Below are positions 9,482 through 18,373 of a DNA stretch of 37,619 bases, piece by piece; position 1 is the stretch's first letter; the number at the start of each line of letters is the position of its first letter. Source of the DNA: Citricoccus sp. CH26A (GTDB lineage: Bacteria; Actinomycetota; Actinomycetes; Actinomycetales; Micrococcaceae); contig NZ_AFXQ01000027.1 of assembly GCF_000224415.1 (NCBI RefSeq), forward strand, positions 1 to 37,619, in the 5' to 3' direction. The notes below the pieces were generated by a model. That model did not search any database. It saw nothing but the letters and a program-made list of their open reading frames with translations, and had not been told where the DNA came from. Made by a program: the position numbers and the translations under genes.

Positions 9482-11341
9482 CTACTTCTTGGCGCCGGTC
9501 TCGGAACCCGCGCCCTCGGAGGACAGGGCGGCGATGAAGGCCTCCTGGGGGACCTCCACCCGGCCGACCATCTTCATACGCTTCTTGCCCTCCTTCTGCT
9601 TCTCGAGCAGCTTGCGCTTGCGGGAGATGTCACCGCCGTAGCACTTGGAGAGCACGTCCTTGCGGATCGCGCGGATGTTCTCGCGGGCGATGATGCGCGA
9701 GCCGATCGCGGCCTGGATCGGCACCTCGTACTGCTGCCGGGGGATGAGCTCCTTGAGCTTGCCCGTCATCATCACCCCGTAGGAGTAGGCGTTGTCCTTG
9801 TGGGTGATGGAGCTGAAGGCGTCCACCTGCTCACCCTGGAGCAGGATGTCGACCTTGACCAGGTCCGCGACCTGATCACCGTCGGTCTTCCACTCCAGCG
9901 AGGCGTAGCCCTTGGTGCGGGACTTGAGCTGGTCGAAGAAGTCGAAGATGATCTCCGCCAGCGGGATCCAGTAGCGGATCTCCACCCGCTCCTCGGAGAG
10001 GTAGTCCATGCCGCGCATCTGCCCGCGCTTGCCCTGGCACAGCTCCATGACGGCACCGATGAACTCCGAGGGGACGATGATCGTGATCGAGGCCATCGGC
10101 TCACGGACCTCGTTGATCTTGCCCTCGGGGAACTCGGACGGGTTGGTCACGGTGATGACCTGCCCGTCCTCCCGGGTGACCTCGTAGACCACGTTCGGTG
10201 CGGTGGAGATCAGCGCCAGGTCGAACTCGCGCTCGAGCCGCTCGCGGATGATCTCCAGGTGCAACAGGCCCAGGAAGCCCACACGGAAGCCGAAGCCCAG
10301 GGCCACCGAGGTCTCCGGCTCGTAGACCAGGGCCGCGTCGTTGAGCTTGAGCTTGTCCAGCGCGTCGCGCAGCACCGGGTAGTCGGAGCCGTCGATGGGG
10401 TACAGGCCGGAGAACACCATCGGCTTGGGGTCCTCGTACCCGCCGATGCGCTCCGTGGCCGGCTTGGCCGCCGAGGTGACCGTGTCACCGACCTTGGACT
10501 GGCGCACGTCCTTCACGCCGGTGATCAGGTAACCCACCTCGCCCACGGCCAGGCCCTTCGAGGGGATCGGCTCCGGCGAGGACACGCCGATCTCGAGCAG
10601 CTCGTGGGTGGCGCCCGTCGACATCATGGTGATCTTCTCCCGCGGGGAGAGCCTGCCGTCCACCACGCGCACGTAGGTGACCACGCCGCGGTAGGTGTCG
10701 TAGACGGAGTCGAAGATCATGGCCCGGGCCGGACCGTCCGTGTTCCCCTGGGGGGCCGGGATCTCGGCCACGACGCGGTCGAGCAGGGCCTCCACGCCGA
10801 CGCCGGTCTTGCCGGACACGCGCAGGACGTCGTCCGGGTCGCAGCCGATCAGGCCGGCGATCTCGGCCGCGTACTTCTCGGGCTCGGCCGAGGGCAGGTC
10901 GATCTTGTTCAGGACCGGGATGATCGTCAGGTCGTTCTCCATGGCCAGGTACAGGTTGGCCAGGGTCTGCGCCTCGATCCCCTGCGCGGCGTCCACCAGC
11001 AGGATCGCCCCCTCGCAGGCGGCGAGGGACCGGGAGACCTCATAGGTGAAGTCCACGTGCCCGGGGGTGTCGATCATGTTCAGCGCGTAGTCGGCGCCGT
11101 CGACGTTCCACGGCATGCGCACGGCCTGGGACTTGATCGTGATGCCGCGCTCGCGCTCGATGTCCATCCGGTCCAGGTACTGGGCCTTCATGTCCCGGGG
11201 CTGGACCACGCCGGTGGACTGCAGCATGCGGTCGGCCAGGGTGGACTTGCCGTGGTCGATGTGCGCGATGATGCAGAAGTTACGTATCACCGCCGGATCG
11301 GTGGCGGCGGGCACCGGGGCGTGGATCGCCATGGGCGACAC
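9482..11341 (-). CDS. lepA: Elongation factor 4 (LepA)
   Basis: Translational GTPase EF4, about 619 residues, which acts on the ribosome during initiation and back-translocation. Motifs include AHIDHGKST (G1), [10 protein letters not shown] (switch I), DTPGHVDF (G3) and NKIDLP (G4). The LepA-specific C-terminal domain ends with [20 protein letters not shown]. The frame is open upstream to 12118, but that stretch lies opposite the divergent PemK gene. GTG 11341 is preferred because GAAGGA lies 8 nt upstream and the resulting N-terminus ([15 protein letters not shown]) looks like actinobacterial homologues. ATG 11347 and ATG 11332 are alternatives. Confidence 0.96.
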   Translation of the reverse strand: MSPMAIHAPVPAATDPAVIRNFCIIAHIDHGKSTLADRMLQSTGVVQPRDMKAQYLDRMDIERERGITIKSQAVRMPWNVDGADYALNMIDTPGHVDFTYEVSRSLAACEGAILLVDAAQGIEAQTLANLYLAMENDLTIIPVLNKIDLPSAEPEKYAAEIAGLIGCDPDDVLRVSGKTGVGVEALLDRVVAEIPAPQGNTDGPARAMIFDSVYDTYRGVVTYVRVVDGRLSPREKITMMSTGATHELLEIGVSSPEPIPSKGLAVGEVGYLITGVKDVRQSKVGDTVTSAAKPATERIGGYEDPKPMVFSGLYPIDGSDYPVLRDALDKLKLNDAALVYEPETSVALGFGFRVGFLGLLHLEIIRERLEREFDLALISTAPNVVYEVTREDGQVITVTNPSEFPEGKINEVREPMASITIIVPSEFIGAVMELCQGKRGQMRGMDYLSEERVEIRYWIPLAEIIFDFFDQLKSRTKGYASLEWKTDGDQVADLVKVDILLQGEQVDAFSSITHKDNAYSYGVMMTGKLKELIPRQQYEVPIQAAIGSRIIARENIRAIRKDVLSKCYGGDISRKRKLLEKQKEGKKRMKMVGRVEVPQEAFIAALSSEGAGSETGAKK

Positions 11342-11479
11342 GGGCATCTTCCTTCGACTGGGGAACGTGGGCGCGCCTGGCGGGACCAGGCGGGACTGGC
11401 TCCCCATTCTTCCATGTTTCCCGCCACGGATCCGCTTCGATGCGACGCGCTCGTTCCCCGCGCCGTGGACACCCGTTGG

Positions 11480-11485
11480 TAGGTT
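11480..11485 (+). promoter_or_regulatory. Candidate -10 element for the PemK/MazF-like gene (leaderless)
   Basis: TAGGTT is followed by exactly 6 nt and then the ATG at 11492, which places the expected transcription start on or next to the start codon. There is no convincing -35 hexamer. Confidence 0.45.
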
Positions 11486-11491
11486 CGTGCC

Positions 11492-12139
11492 ATGGCCCTG
11501 AACCTGAACCGCCTGCTGTCCGCCGGCCGCGCGGTGGCCCGCCTCGTCCGGGACGTCCGGCGTTCCACCGCGCCCTCTCCCGGACGGCACGACGACGGCA
11601 CCGGCCCCCAGCGCTCCCGCCCCCAGCCCAGCCTGCCCGGGTCGCGGCAGGGTTCGACCCGTCCGGCCCAGCCCCGGGCCGTCCCGGGCGGTGCGCGACC
11701 GGGCGGTGCGGCCGGCGTCGGGCCTGCGGGTGAGGTCCTGGACTACCCGGGTGACTTCCACGGCCGGGCCAGGGTGGAGTACGACCCGGTCCCCGGCCCC
11801 GAGGCCGGACCGGGCGAGATCGTGTGGACGTGGGTGCCGTTCGAGGAGCTCGACGGCCGGGGCAAGGACCGCCCCGTCCTGGTGGTCGGCCGCAACGGTG
11901 ACTACCTGCTGGCCGCCCAGCTCACCACACGGGACCGCAACAACAGGGTACGGCGCGACCGGGACTACATCGACATCGGCACCGGCCCGTGGGACTCGAG
12001 GGGCCGGCCGTCCGAGGTGAAGCTGGACCGGATCCTGCAGGTCAGTCCCCGCGACGTCCGGCGGGAGGGTGGGGTGCTCCCCCGGAGCGCGTTCGAGACG
12101 GTGGCCCGCGGACTCCACGACCAGAACGGGTGGTCGTGA
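11492..12139 (+). CDS. PemK/MazF-family protein, solitary
   Basis: A 215-residue protein. The first 95 or so residues are Arg/Pro/Gly-rich and probably disordered. The C-terminal half resembles the PemK/MazF fold: [24 protein letters not shown] matches the family pattern of an initial strand, a Pro and a K-x-RPVLVV strand (key residues KDRPVLVVG). [10 protein letters not shown] and a later [11 protein letters not shown] strand correspond to the remaining core. No antitoxin gene is adjacent: the neighbours are lepA and rpsT. This conserved actinobacterial chromosomal family is thus more likely a domesticated nuclease-fold or RNA-binding protein than an active toxin-antitoxin pair. That is inference. 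Confidence 0.8.
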   Translation: MALNLNRLLSAGRAVARLVRDVRRSTAPSPGRHDDGTGPQRSRPQPSLPGSRQGSTRPAQPRAVPGGARPGGAAGVGPAGEVLDYPGDFHGRARVEYDPVPGPEAGPGEIVWTWVPFEELDGRGKDRPVLVVGRNGDYLLAAQLTTRDRNNRVRRDRDYIDIGTGPWDSRGRPSEVKLDRILQVSPRDVRREGGVLPRSAFETVARGLHDQNGWS

Positions 12140-12145
12140 TAGACT
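12137..12145 (+). promoter_or_regulatory. Extended -10 promoter for rpsT
   Basis: TG-a-TAGACT (TG at 12137-12138, TAGACT at 12140-12145) is a good extended -10 element. The TGA stop of the preceding PemK-like gene is the same TGA that forms the extension. It would give an rpsT leader of about 125 nt. Confidence 0.55.
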
Positions 12146-12278
12146 AACCAGCTGTGTGTCCGCGCAGGTCGACGGGCACTCCCGGAACGGCTTTCCATGG
12201 CATCCCCACGCCTCTCAGTCGCCGGATCCGGGAATATCCCTCACCGACCAAAGTCAGAAGCAACAGAAAGACTCTTTC

Positions 12279-12545
12279 GTGGCCAACATCAAGTCCCAGA
12301 AGAAGCGCATCCTCACCAACGAGAAGGCTCGCCAGCGCAACGTCGCCGTGAAGTCCGAGCTGCGCACCGCCATCCGCGCGGTGGACAAGGCCGTCACCGC
12401 CGGTGACCAGGCCGCCGCCGCCTCCGCCGTCGCGCTGGCCAGCAAGAAGCTGGACAAGGCCGTCAGCAAGGGCGTCATCCACAAGAACCAGGCTGCCAAC
12501 CGCAAGTCCGGTATCGCCAAGCGCGTGAACAAGATCAGCGCCTGA
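12279..12545 (+). CDS. rpsT: 30S ribosomal protein S20
   Basis: An 88-residue basic, helical protein that binds 16S rRNA in the bottom of the 30S body. The N-terminus [20 protein letters not shown] and the C-terminal [17 protein letters not shown] are both characteristic of S20. The start is GTG at 12279. The open frame extends back to 12069, but homologues begin at ANIKSQ. The Shine-Dalgarno is weak (AGAAAG), and a leader of about 125 nt separates promoter and start. This fits the known autogenous control of S20 in other bacteria, although no specific leader fold was worked out here. Confidence 0.97.
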   Translation: MANIKSQKKRILTNEKARQRNVAVKSELRTAIRAVDKAVTAGDQAAAASAVALASKKLDKAVSKGVIHKNQAANRKSGIAKRVNKISA

Positions 12546-12580
12546 TCCTCACGCTGCGCCGGCGCCCCGCGCCAGGCACC

Positions 12581-12610
12581 GAGGCCCCCGTCCCATCGGA
12601 CGGGGGCCTC
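12581..12610 (+). terminator. Strong hairpin terminator between rpsT and holA
   Basis: GAGGCCCCCGTCC-CATC-GGACGGGGGCCTC is a perfect 13-bp stem with a 4-nt loop, 36 bp after the rpsT stop. There is no U-tract, which is common in high-GC actinobacteria. Since holA converges from the other side (ends 12699), it may act in both directions. Confidence 0.85.
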
Positions 12611-12698
12611 GTGCGTTCAGCGGACGCTGCTGTCCAGTGCGCTGCAGGGTGTCACCGGTCGGTGCGCCGCAGGGCGCCGCGCCGTCAGCGCCGTGTTG

Positions 12699-13712
12699 TC
12701 AGCGCCGGGCGGTGAGGGCGATGCGGGTGACGACGCGCTCGACGGCGTACTCGGCGTCCTTGGCCAGTCCCTTGGCCTCGGCGTCGGCCTGCGCGACCCA
12801 CTCGATGGCGGCCGCGATGGTCGCGGGATTCCAGAACCGGACGGTCTCCGCGACGCGCTTGGCCTGCCAGGGGGCCATTCCCAGGACCTGGGCGACCTGG
12901 CCCTGCGAGATGCGGGCGTCGACGATCCGGGCGATCTGCCGGGTCTTCATGGCCAGGGCTCCCGTGATGGCCGGTGCGGAGACCCCGGTGGCCAGGGCGT
13001 GCCGCAACAGGGCGGTGGCCTGGCCGGCCCGGCCCTCGATGGCCGCGTCGGCGACCCGGAAGGCGGTGGCCTCGACCCGTCCGCCGTAGTACCGGTCCAC
13101 GACCTGGGTGGTCACGGTCCCCTCGGTGTCCGCGGCCAGCTGCTGACAGGCCACCGCGAGGTCGGTCAGCGATCCACCCGTGGCGTCGATGAGGGACCGG
13201 ACGGCCTCCTGGTCGATCGACCGGCGCCGGGACCGGAACTCGCCGACGACGAAGTCGGCCTTGTCCGCGTCGGACTTGATGGGCTGGCACTCCACCAGCA
13301 CCCCGGACGAGGTGACCACGTCCAGCAGCCTCTTGCCGCGGTTGCCTCCGGTGTGGCGCAGGATCAGGGTGACGTCGTCGGCGGGAGCGGCCACGTAGTC
13401 GAGGCAGTCGGCCAGGAACGCCTCGTTCATGTCCTGCAGGCCCTCGGCCAGGACGATCTTCGCCTCGCCGAACAGGGACGGGCTGGCCAGCATGGACAGT
13501 TGTCCGGACTGGTAGTCGGCGGCATCCAGCCGGTGGAGCTCCAGGCCCGGGTCCGCCTGCCGCAGCGCCGCCCTGACCCGGTCCGTGACCCGGGTGGCGA
13601 TGAAGTCCTCGGGCCCCTTCAGGAGCATGAGGGGAGCCGGTTCCACGCGTCGCCAGTCGGTGCCGGAGGTGGTGGATCGGCGAGAGCGGCTGGGGGCGGG
13701 CATGCGTGTCAT
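12699..13712 (-). CDS. holA: DNA polymerase III subunit delta
   Basis: Clamp-loader delta subunit, 337 residues, which opens the sliding clamp for loading onto primed DNA. The LMLLKGPEDFIATRV start, the DVTLILRHTGG segment, ATGGSLTDLAVACQQLA and the C-terminal helical collar with LRHALATG, LAMKTRQIARI and APWQAKRV fit the actinobacterial HolA family. The ATG at 13712 overlaps the comEC stop (ATGA), indicating coupling; an internal ATG at 13703 is an alternative start. The comEA-comEC-holA order is standard in actinobacteria. Confidence 0.95.
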   Translation of the reverse strand: MTRMPAPSRSRRSTTSGTDWRRVEPAPLMLLKGPEDFIATRVTDRVRAALRQADPGLELHRLDAADYQSGQLSMLASPSLFGEAKIVLAEGLQDMNEAFLADCLDYVAAPADDVTLILRHTGGNRGKRLLDVVTSSGVLVECQPIKSDADKADFVVGEFRSRRRSIDQEAVRSLIDATGGSLTDLAVACQQLAADTEGTVTTQVVDRYYGGRVEATAFRVADAAIEGRAGQATALLRHALATGVSAPAITGALAMKTRQIARIVDARISQGQVAQVLGMAPWQAKRVAETVRFWNPATIAAAIEWVAQADAEAKGLAKDAEYAVERVVTRIALTARR

Positions 13713-16312
13713 CCTACCGGGACGGTGCCCGCCGCCCGGCCGGTCACCGCGGGTGCGAACTGGCCGGTCACGGTCGGCACCAGCTGCCCGTCGCGGAGCG
13801 AGACGACCGTCGTGCCGTGCTCATCGGTGCGCACGACCGGGCCGTGCCGCTGGAGCTCGGTGATGACGGACGGATGCGGATGTCCGTAGCTGTTCTCCCG
13901 GCCGACCTGCACCACCGACAACGCCGGCGTCAGGGAGCGCACGAGGTCGTTCCCACCGTTCCTGGCCCCGTGGTGGCTCACCTTCAGCACGTCCACCGTC
14001 TCCGGGAACACTCCCTGGCGCAGCAGCGCGCCGGTGGCCTCTTCCTCCATGTCCCCCGTGAGCAGGACGGTGTAGGACCCCTGAGGCGTGTGCGCGGTGG
14101 CCGCCATCTGCAGGGAGGCATCGTTCTCGTCGCCCGCCTCCGAGTCCGCGGCCAGCACCTCCCAGTCCACCCGCCATGCCGACGCCGGCTCACCCACCGT
14201 GCCGGTCTCCCCCACCTCCGGCCGGCGCGCACCGGCGGGGGTGCGGGCGCCTCCGGCGCCCTCGGTGGCAGATCGGTCCTGGTGGTCCACTGCGCCCGGT
14301 CCACCGGTCCCGGGGGTGGCCATGGTCGAGTAGAGGACGGCAGCAGGCTGGCAGCACTCGGCGAGCGCGGCGGCGGAGCCTGCATGGTCCTGGTGCAGGT
14401 GGGACAGCACGAGCAGGTCGATCCGTTCAACGTCGAGGTGCCGGAGGCAGGACGTCGCCGCCCCCGGGTCCGGGCCCGTGTCGACCACCATCGCCGATCG
14501 CCGCCCGGTGCGCAGGACCAGCATGTCCCCCTGGCCGACGTCGCAGGCGGCCAGGGACCAGTCCCGCGGGACGGGCCCGGTCGGTGGGGAGACGACGAGG
14601 GCCAGCTGACTGCCGACGGCGGCGCACACGAGCGTCCACGCCGCGGCCAGCGACCACCGCAGGGTGCGGGAGGACGGGGACCCACGCGGAACCGGACCGG
14701 CGGGGATCCGGCGCACGCGGGCGGGCCGTGTGCGTTCCCATCGCAGCAGCAGCCAGAGCAGGGCCAGGGCCGCGAGCACGTGTAGTGCCACGAGGGCTGC
14801 CCCGAGCGCTCCCACGGGCCAGGGATGGAGCGCTCCCGGCAACGACGACAGGGCACCGGCGATCCAGCCGATCCCTGCCGCGGGCCAGCCGATCAGCCAG
14901 AACACGGCGGAGGCCAGGCCGGGGAGCGGCACGGCGATGATGGCAGCCACCGTGCCCGGCACGGTGATGAGTGGGACGAGGGGTGCGGCGAGCAGGTTGG
15001 CGGGCACCGCATAGCCGCTGAGCGTGCCCGCGATCCCCACCAGCACCGGCTGGCAGGCGACCTGGGCACAGACGGTCACCGCGAGCGCGGCGCCGATCGT
15101 CCCGGCGACCGGGCCGGGCAGTATCCTCCCGAGCGTGGCGGTCAGCCACTGTTCCACCGGCCGTGCGGCCAGGACGATGCCCGCAGTGGCTGCCAGGGAG
15201 AGCTGGAATGCCGGTTCGGAAGCCAGTGCCGGTTGCCAGCACAGCAGGACACAGCCGGCCAGGCACAGCAGCGGCAGGGCCTGCCGTCCCCGCCCGAAGA
15301 ACACCGCCCAGGCGCCGATCCCGCCCATCACGGCGGCCCGGATCACGGAGGGTTCCGGGCCGACGATGACGACGAAGACGACCAGAATCCCCAGGACCGC
15401 GCCCAGCACCACCGGGCGACGGATCCGTAGGGTGCGCAGGCTCATCATGACGGCGCCGGCCAGGAGGGTGCAGTTGGCCCCGCTGACGGCGGACAGGTGA
15501 CTGAGCCCGGAGGCCTTCATCGCCTCGTCCAGTTCCGGGTCCTGGACGGACCGGTCCCCCAGGACGAGTCCTGGAAGCAGCTGCGGCGCGGCGCCCACGC
15601 TGCCGGCCGCCGCATTGCGGACCGCTGCTCGCACCACCTCGCGCCCCGTGCTCCCGCCCGTGCCGCTCTCCGCGCCTATCCCACCGTTGTGGTCCGGGCA
15701 TGACCCGGCATCCGGGCCGGTGCGGGCACGAGCGAACACCGTGGTGCCGGACGGCTCGAGATCGGCCGTCAGGCATACCCGTGTGCCAAGCTCCATACCG
15801 TCCCACTCCGCATCCCCGGAGACGACGACCTCGGTGCCCTCTGGCACGGTCCGTACCGGGTGTCCGAAGGCGTCCAGGGCGACGGTGACGTGCCACCGGT
15901 CCCCGAAGGCCCCCGGGGACTTCACCGCCCCATCCGTCGCCCGACCGGAGAGGCGCACCGGCTGGCCCGCGGACACCGCGTCCTCCCAGCCGGAGGCCTT
16001 CACCGGGGCCCGGTCCCCGACGGCCTGCACTGCGGCGATGGCCGCGACCCACAGCGCACAGGCGGTGAGCGCCGTCAGGCTCACCAGGGCCACACGCCCA
16101 CTGCGCGCAATGGCCACCAACAGCACCGTGACCGCGGCGGCCGCCACTCCCAGGCCCCACGGCAGCACCTGCACCCACTCATACGGGAGGACCGGAACGG
16201 CCAGACACGTCACCAGCGTCAGCAGCAGGGCCGGCACGAGCCGCACATCGACCGGCCCGGGCACCGGTCCGGCGGTCGGGGACCTCACCGGCCGTCCAAC
16301 CCGTCGGGCCAC
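13709..16312 (-). CDS. comEC: ComEC/Rec2-family competence DNA channel
   Basis: An 867-residue polytopic membrane protein expected to form the inner-membrane channel for transformation DNA. The N-terminal part has several membrane segments and a DUF4131-like soluble region. A ComEC competence domain with SHLSAVSGANCTLLAG follows (about residues 270-285). A C-terminal metallo-beta-lactamase domain starts at AACDVGQGDM and carries SHLHQDHAG, which gives the HxHxDH metal site, and a later LKVSHHGARNGG. All expected metal ligands look present, so the nuclease-like domain is probably active. It starts with GTG at 16312, 88 bp after comEA. Its completeness suggests, but does not prove, natural competence. 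Confidence 0.94.
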   Translation of the reverse strand: MARRVGRPVRSPTAGPVPGPVDVRLVPALLLTLVTCLAVPVLPYEWVQVLPWGLGVAAAAVTVLLVAIARSGRVALVSLTALTACALWVAAIAAVQAVGDRAPVKASGWEDAVSAGQPVRLSGRATDGAVKSPGAFGDRWHVTVALDAFGHPVRTVPEGTEVVVSGDAEWDGMELGTRVCLTADLEPSGTTVFARARTGPDAGSCPDHNGGIGAESGTGGSTGREVVRAAVRNAAAGSVGAAPQLLPGLVLGDRSVQDPELDEAMKASGLSHLSAVSGANCTLLAGAVMMSLRTLRIRRPVVLGAVLGILVVFVVIVGPEPSVIRAAVMGGIGAWAVFFGRGRQALPLLCLAGCVLLCWQPALASEPAFQLSLAATAGIVLAARPVEQWLTATLGRILPGPVAGTIGAALAVTVCAQVACQPVLVGIAGTLSGYAVPANLLAAPLVPLITVPGTVAAIIAVPLPGLASAVFWLIGWPAAGIGWIAGALSSLPGALHPWPVGALGAALVALHVLAALALLWLLLRWERTRPARVRRIPAGPVPRGSPSSRTLRWSLAAAWTLVCAAVGSQLALVVSPPTGPVPRDWSLAACDVGQGDMLVLRTGRRSAMVVDTGPDPGAATSCLRHLDVERIDLLVLSHLHQDHAGSAAALAECCQPAAVLYSTMATPGTGGPGAVDHQDRSATEGAGGARTPAGARRPEVGETGTVGEPASAWRVDWEVLAADSEAGDENDASLQMAATAHTPQGSYTVLLTGDMEEEATGALLRQGVFPETVDVLKVSHHGARNGGNDLVRSLTPALSVVQVGRENSYGHPHPSVITELQRHGPVVRTDEHGTTVVSLRDGQLVPTVTGQFAPAVTGRAAGTVPVG

Positions 16313-16400
16313 CGCGTCATCGTCGTCACCGGGCCGGATGCGGTAGGACCGGCCCGGGGGCGCCCGCGACCCCGGTGCTGGGGCCGCCCTCGTGGTCGTC

Positions 16401-17237
16401 TCACCAGCTGACGAGTCCGTCGAGGCGTTCCATCATGGCCGGTCCGATGCCGGACACCGCGTCCAGGTCCGCCAATGATCCGTAGGGTCCGACCTGCTCA
16501 CGGTGGTCGACGATCCTGCCGGCCAGCGCGGGTCCGATGCCGGGCAGCTGTTCGAGCGCGGCGGCATCCGCCGTGTTGACGTTGACCGTGCCGCTCGGGG
16601 AACCGGAACCGCCCGAGGCCTCGTTCACCGGCTGTCCCCCAGGACCGTCACCGGGTTCCATCCCACCGGTTGCCAGCGGGGTGTCCGGCCCGGGCACGAG
16701 GATCTGGCTGGCGTCCACGGCCGGTGCGGCGAGGTTCAACAGGTCGAGTCTCGCCCGCGTCGTCGACCCGCCGGCGGCATGGAGCGCGTCGGCCACGCGG
16801 GAACCGGGCGGCAGCTCCACGAGCCCCGGTTCGTGGACCTCTCCCGCCACGTGCACGATCACGGCCCCGGAGGCGGTGGCTGCCGTGCCGTCGTCCTGGT
16901 CAGTCGGTGACGGCCCGGCGCCTGGCAGGCCGTCGTCCGGTGGTCCGGGCACCGCCGTGGCCGAGGGGGCGCGGTCCGTGCCCGCCTGCCGCTCAGCGTC
17001 CTCGCCCTCACGGTCGGGATGTCCCTCCCGGCTCTCGAGGGCGGCGGCCTGTGGTGCCGGGGTACCCGTCGGCCCGGTCGGTGACACCAGCCAGCTGACG
17101 GCCCACCACGTGGCCGCGAGCACCGCCAGCAACAGGACGGCTGAGGTCACGACGCGCCCCCGCCACAGGGGGGCCACCGGAGGCGGCTGCTCCCAGTCCC
17201 CCGTCACGGGGGCATCGTGGTGGCTGTGGCGTCCCAT
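16401..17237 (-). CDS. comEA: ComEA family DNA-binding protein
   Basis: A 278-residue membrane-anchored DNA receptor of the competence machinery. It has a basic N-terminus, a single membrane segment at about 29-51, a Pro/Gly/Asp-rich linker, an SLBB-type domain (VIVHVAGEVHEPGLVELPPG, about 125-185) and a C-terminal tandem helix-hairpin-helix (VNVNTADAAALEQLPGIGPA and VSGIGPAMMERL). These are the standard ComEA parts in order. It lies directly upstream of comEC on the same strand. The ATG is at 17237. Confidence 0.95.
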   Translation of the reverse strand: MGRHSHHDAPVTGDWEQPPPVAPLWRGRVVTSAVLLLAVLAATWWAVSWLVSPTGPTGTPAPQAAALESREGHPDREGEDAERQAGTDRAPSATAVPGPPDDGLPGAGPSPTDQDDGTAATASGAVIVHVAGEVHEPGLVELPPGSRVADALHAAGGSTTRARLDLLNLAAPAVDASQILVPGPDTPLATGGMEPGDGPGGQPVNEASGGSGSPSGTVNVNTADAAALEQLPGIGPALAGRIVDHREQVGPYGSLADLDAVSGIGPAMMERLDGLVSW

Positions 17238-17305
17238 GGCTCCACCCTCGCCCGGCGAAACGGGCCCACGGGCACGTCAGGGTCACGGGCGGGTGCGACA
17301 CGCCG

Positions 17306-18289
17306 TCAGGAGGCGGGTTGTGGAGTGGGCACGGGGTTCAGCGTGACCCCGAGGGCCCCCAGCCCCAGGTGCGCGGCCAGCACCGCGGGGAGCCGGATCA
17401 CCGGCACGGGCATCGCGGACAGGCTCTGCAGGCGCCCGGCCAGTTCGTGGGCGGCCTCCTGGTTGCCGAAGCCGTGGACCGCGATGCGCTCGGAGGGCCC
17501 GGGCGTGTCCGAGTCCTGCGCCGCCTCCCGGACCAGTTCGACCAGACGCTCCGTCGCCCGGGCCGTGGTGCGCGGCCGGTCGACGAGGGAGACCACCCCG
17601 TCCTCGAGCGTGAGCACCGGCTTGACGTGCAGCAGGGACCCCAGCAGGCCCGCCACCGTCCCGATCCGACCGCCCCGGCGCAACTGCTCCAGGTTGGGCA
17701 CGGTGAAGAACACCCCGGCGTCCTGGCTCGCCGCGTCCACGGCGGACACCAGCTGGTCCGGGGCCACGCCGAAGCCCGCCCCGATCACGGCGTCGATCAC
17801 CACCGTTCCGAGGGCGAACCCGGCCGTGTGCGAATCGACCACCGAGACGGGGATGAGGGACTCCCGCGCGGCCAGCCGCGCCGCCTCCACGGTCCCGGAC
17901 AGCCTGCCGGACAGGTGGACGGAGATGATCTGCTCGAAACCGGTCTCGGCCAGCGACTGGTACACGGCACTGAACGCACCGGGTGAGGGCCGCGAGGTCC
18001 TCACCGGTGTCCCGGCTGCCAGCGCCAGGGGCAGCTCCCGCAGCAGGTCGGGAGTGCCGTCCGTGTAGATCTGGTCACCGATCATCACCGGCATGGGCAC
18101 CTGGCGCAGGCCACGCGCCAGCGGGTGGGCGAGCACCTCAGCCGGGATCGAGGCCGAGGAGTCGGTGACGATCGCGGTCCGTCCCTTCCGCGGCGGACGG
18201 AGTCCGAGCCGGACCCGGCCGCTCTGGGCGGCCCGCAGCTGGCGGATCCGGACGAGCATGGCGGCCTGCCAGTCGGCGATGTCGACCAC
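17306..18289 (-). CDS. DegV family fatty-acid-binding protein
   Basis: A 327-residue DegV-fold protein. This family binds a fatty acid between its two domains; in firmicutes, FakB members present the acid to the kinase FakA. AIVTDSSASIP, PMPVMIGDQIYTDG, TSRPSPGAFSAVY, ISVHLSGRLSGTVEAA and VDSHTAGFALG are the characteristic blocks. The frame opens at TTG 18304, but GTG 18289 has AAGGGAG 5 nt upstream and gives a better start. No fakA-like gene is adjacent. It follows leuS on the same strand, separated by a strong hairpin, so it is probably transcribed separately. Confidence 0.92.
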   Translation of the reverse strand: MVDIADWQAAMLVRIRQLRAAQSGRVRLGLRPPRKGRTAIVTDSSASIPAEVLAHPLARGLRQVPMPVMIGDQIYTDGTPDLLRELPLALAAGTPVRTSRPSPGAFSAVYQSLAETGFEQIISVHLSGRLSGTVEAARLAARESLIPVSVVDSHTAGFALGTVVIDAVIGAGFGVAPDQLVSAVDAASQDAGVFFTVPNLEQLRRGGRIGTVAGLLGSLLHVKPVLTLEDGVVSLVDRPRTTARATERLVELVREAAQDSDTPGPSERIAVHGFGNQEAAHELAGRLQSLSAMPVPVIRLPAVLAAHLGLGALGVTLNPVPTPQPAS

Positions 18290-18329
18290 GCGCACTCCCT
18301 TCAACGCCCGACGGTTCCGGCTTCAACCT

Positions 18330-18363
18330 AGGCGACCCGGGGCACCACGGCCCCGGGTCGCCT
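18330..18363 (-). terminator. Hairpin terminator downstream of leuS
   Basis: A 14-bp perfect GC-rich stem (18330-18343 with 18350-18363) and a 6-nt loop lie 10 nt after the leuS stop on the minus strand. There is no U-tract beyond two T residues. The position directly after leuS and before degV supports a terminator. Confidence 0.85.
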
Positions 18364-18373
18364 GCTCTGGGTC

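Noticed and set aside
11342-12118. N-terminal extension of lepA to 878 residues
   Set aside because: It runs opposite the PemK-like gene and has no EF4 similarity; GTG 11341 has a good ribosome site.
11492-12139. A functional chromosomal toxin-antitoxin operon
   Set aside because: There is no candidate antitoxin on either side; the neighbours are lepA and rpsT.
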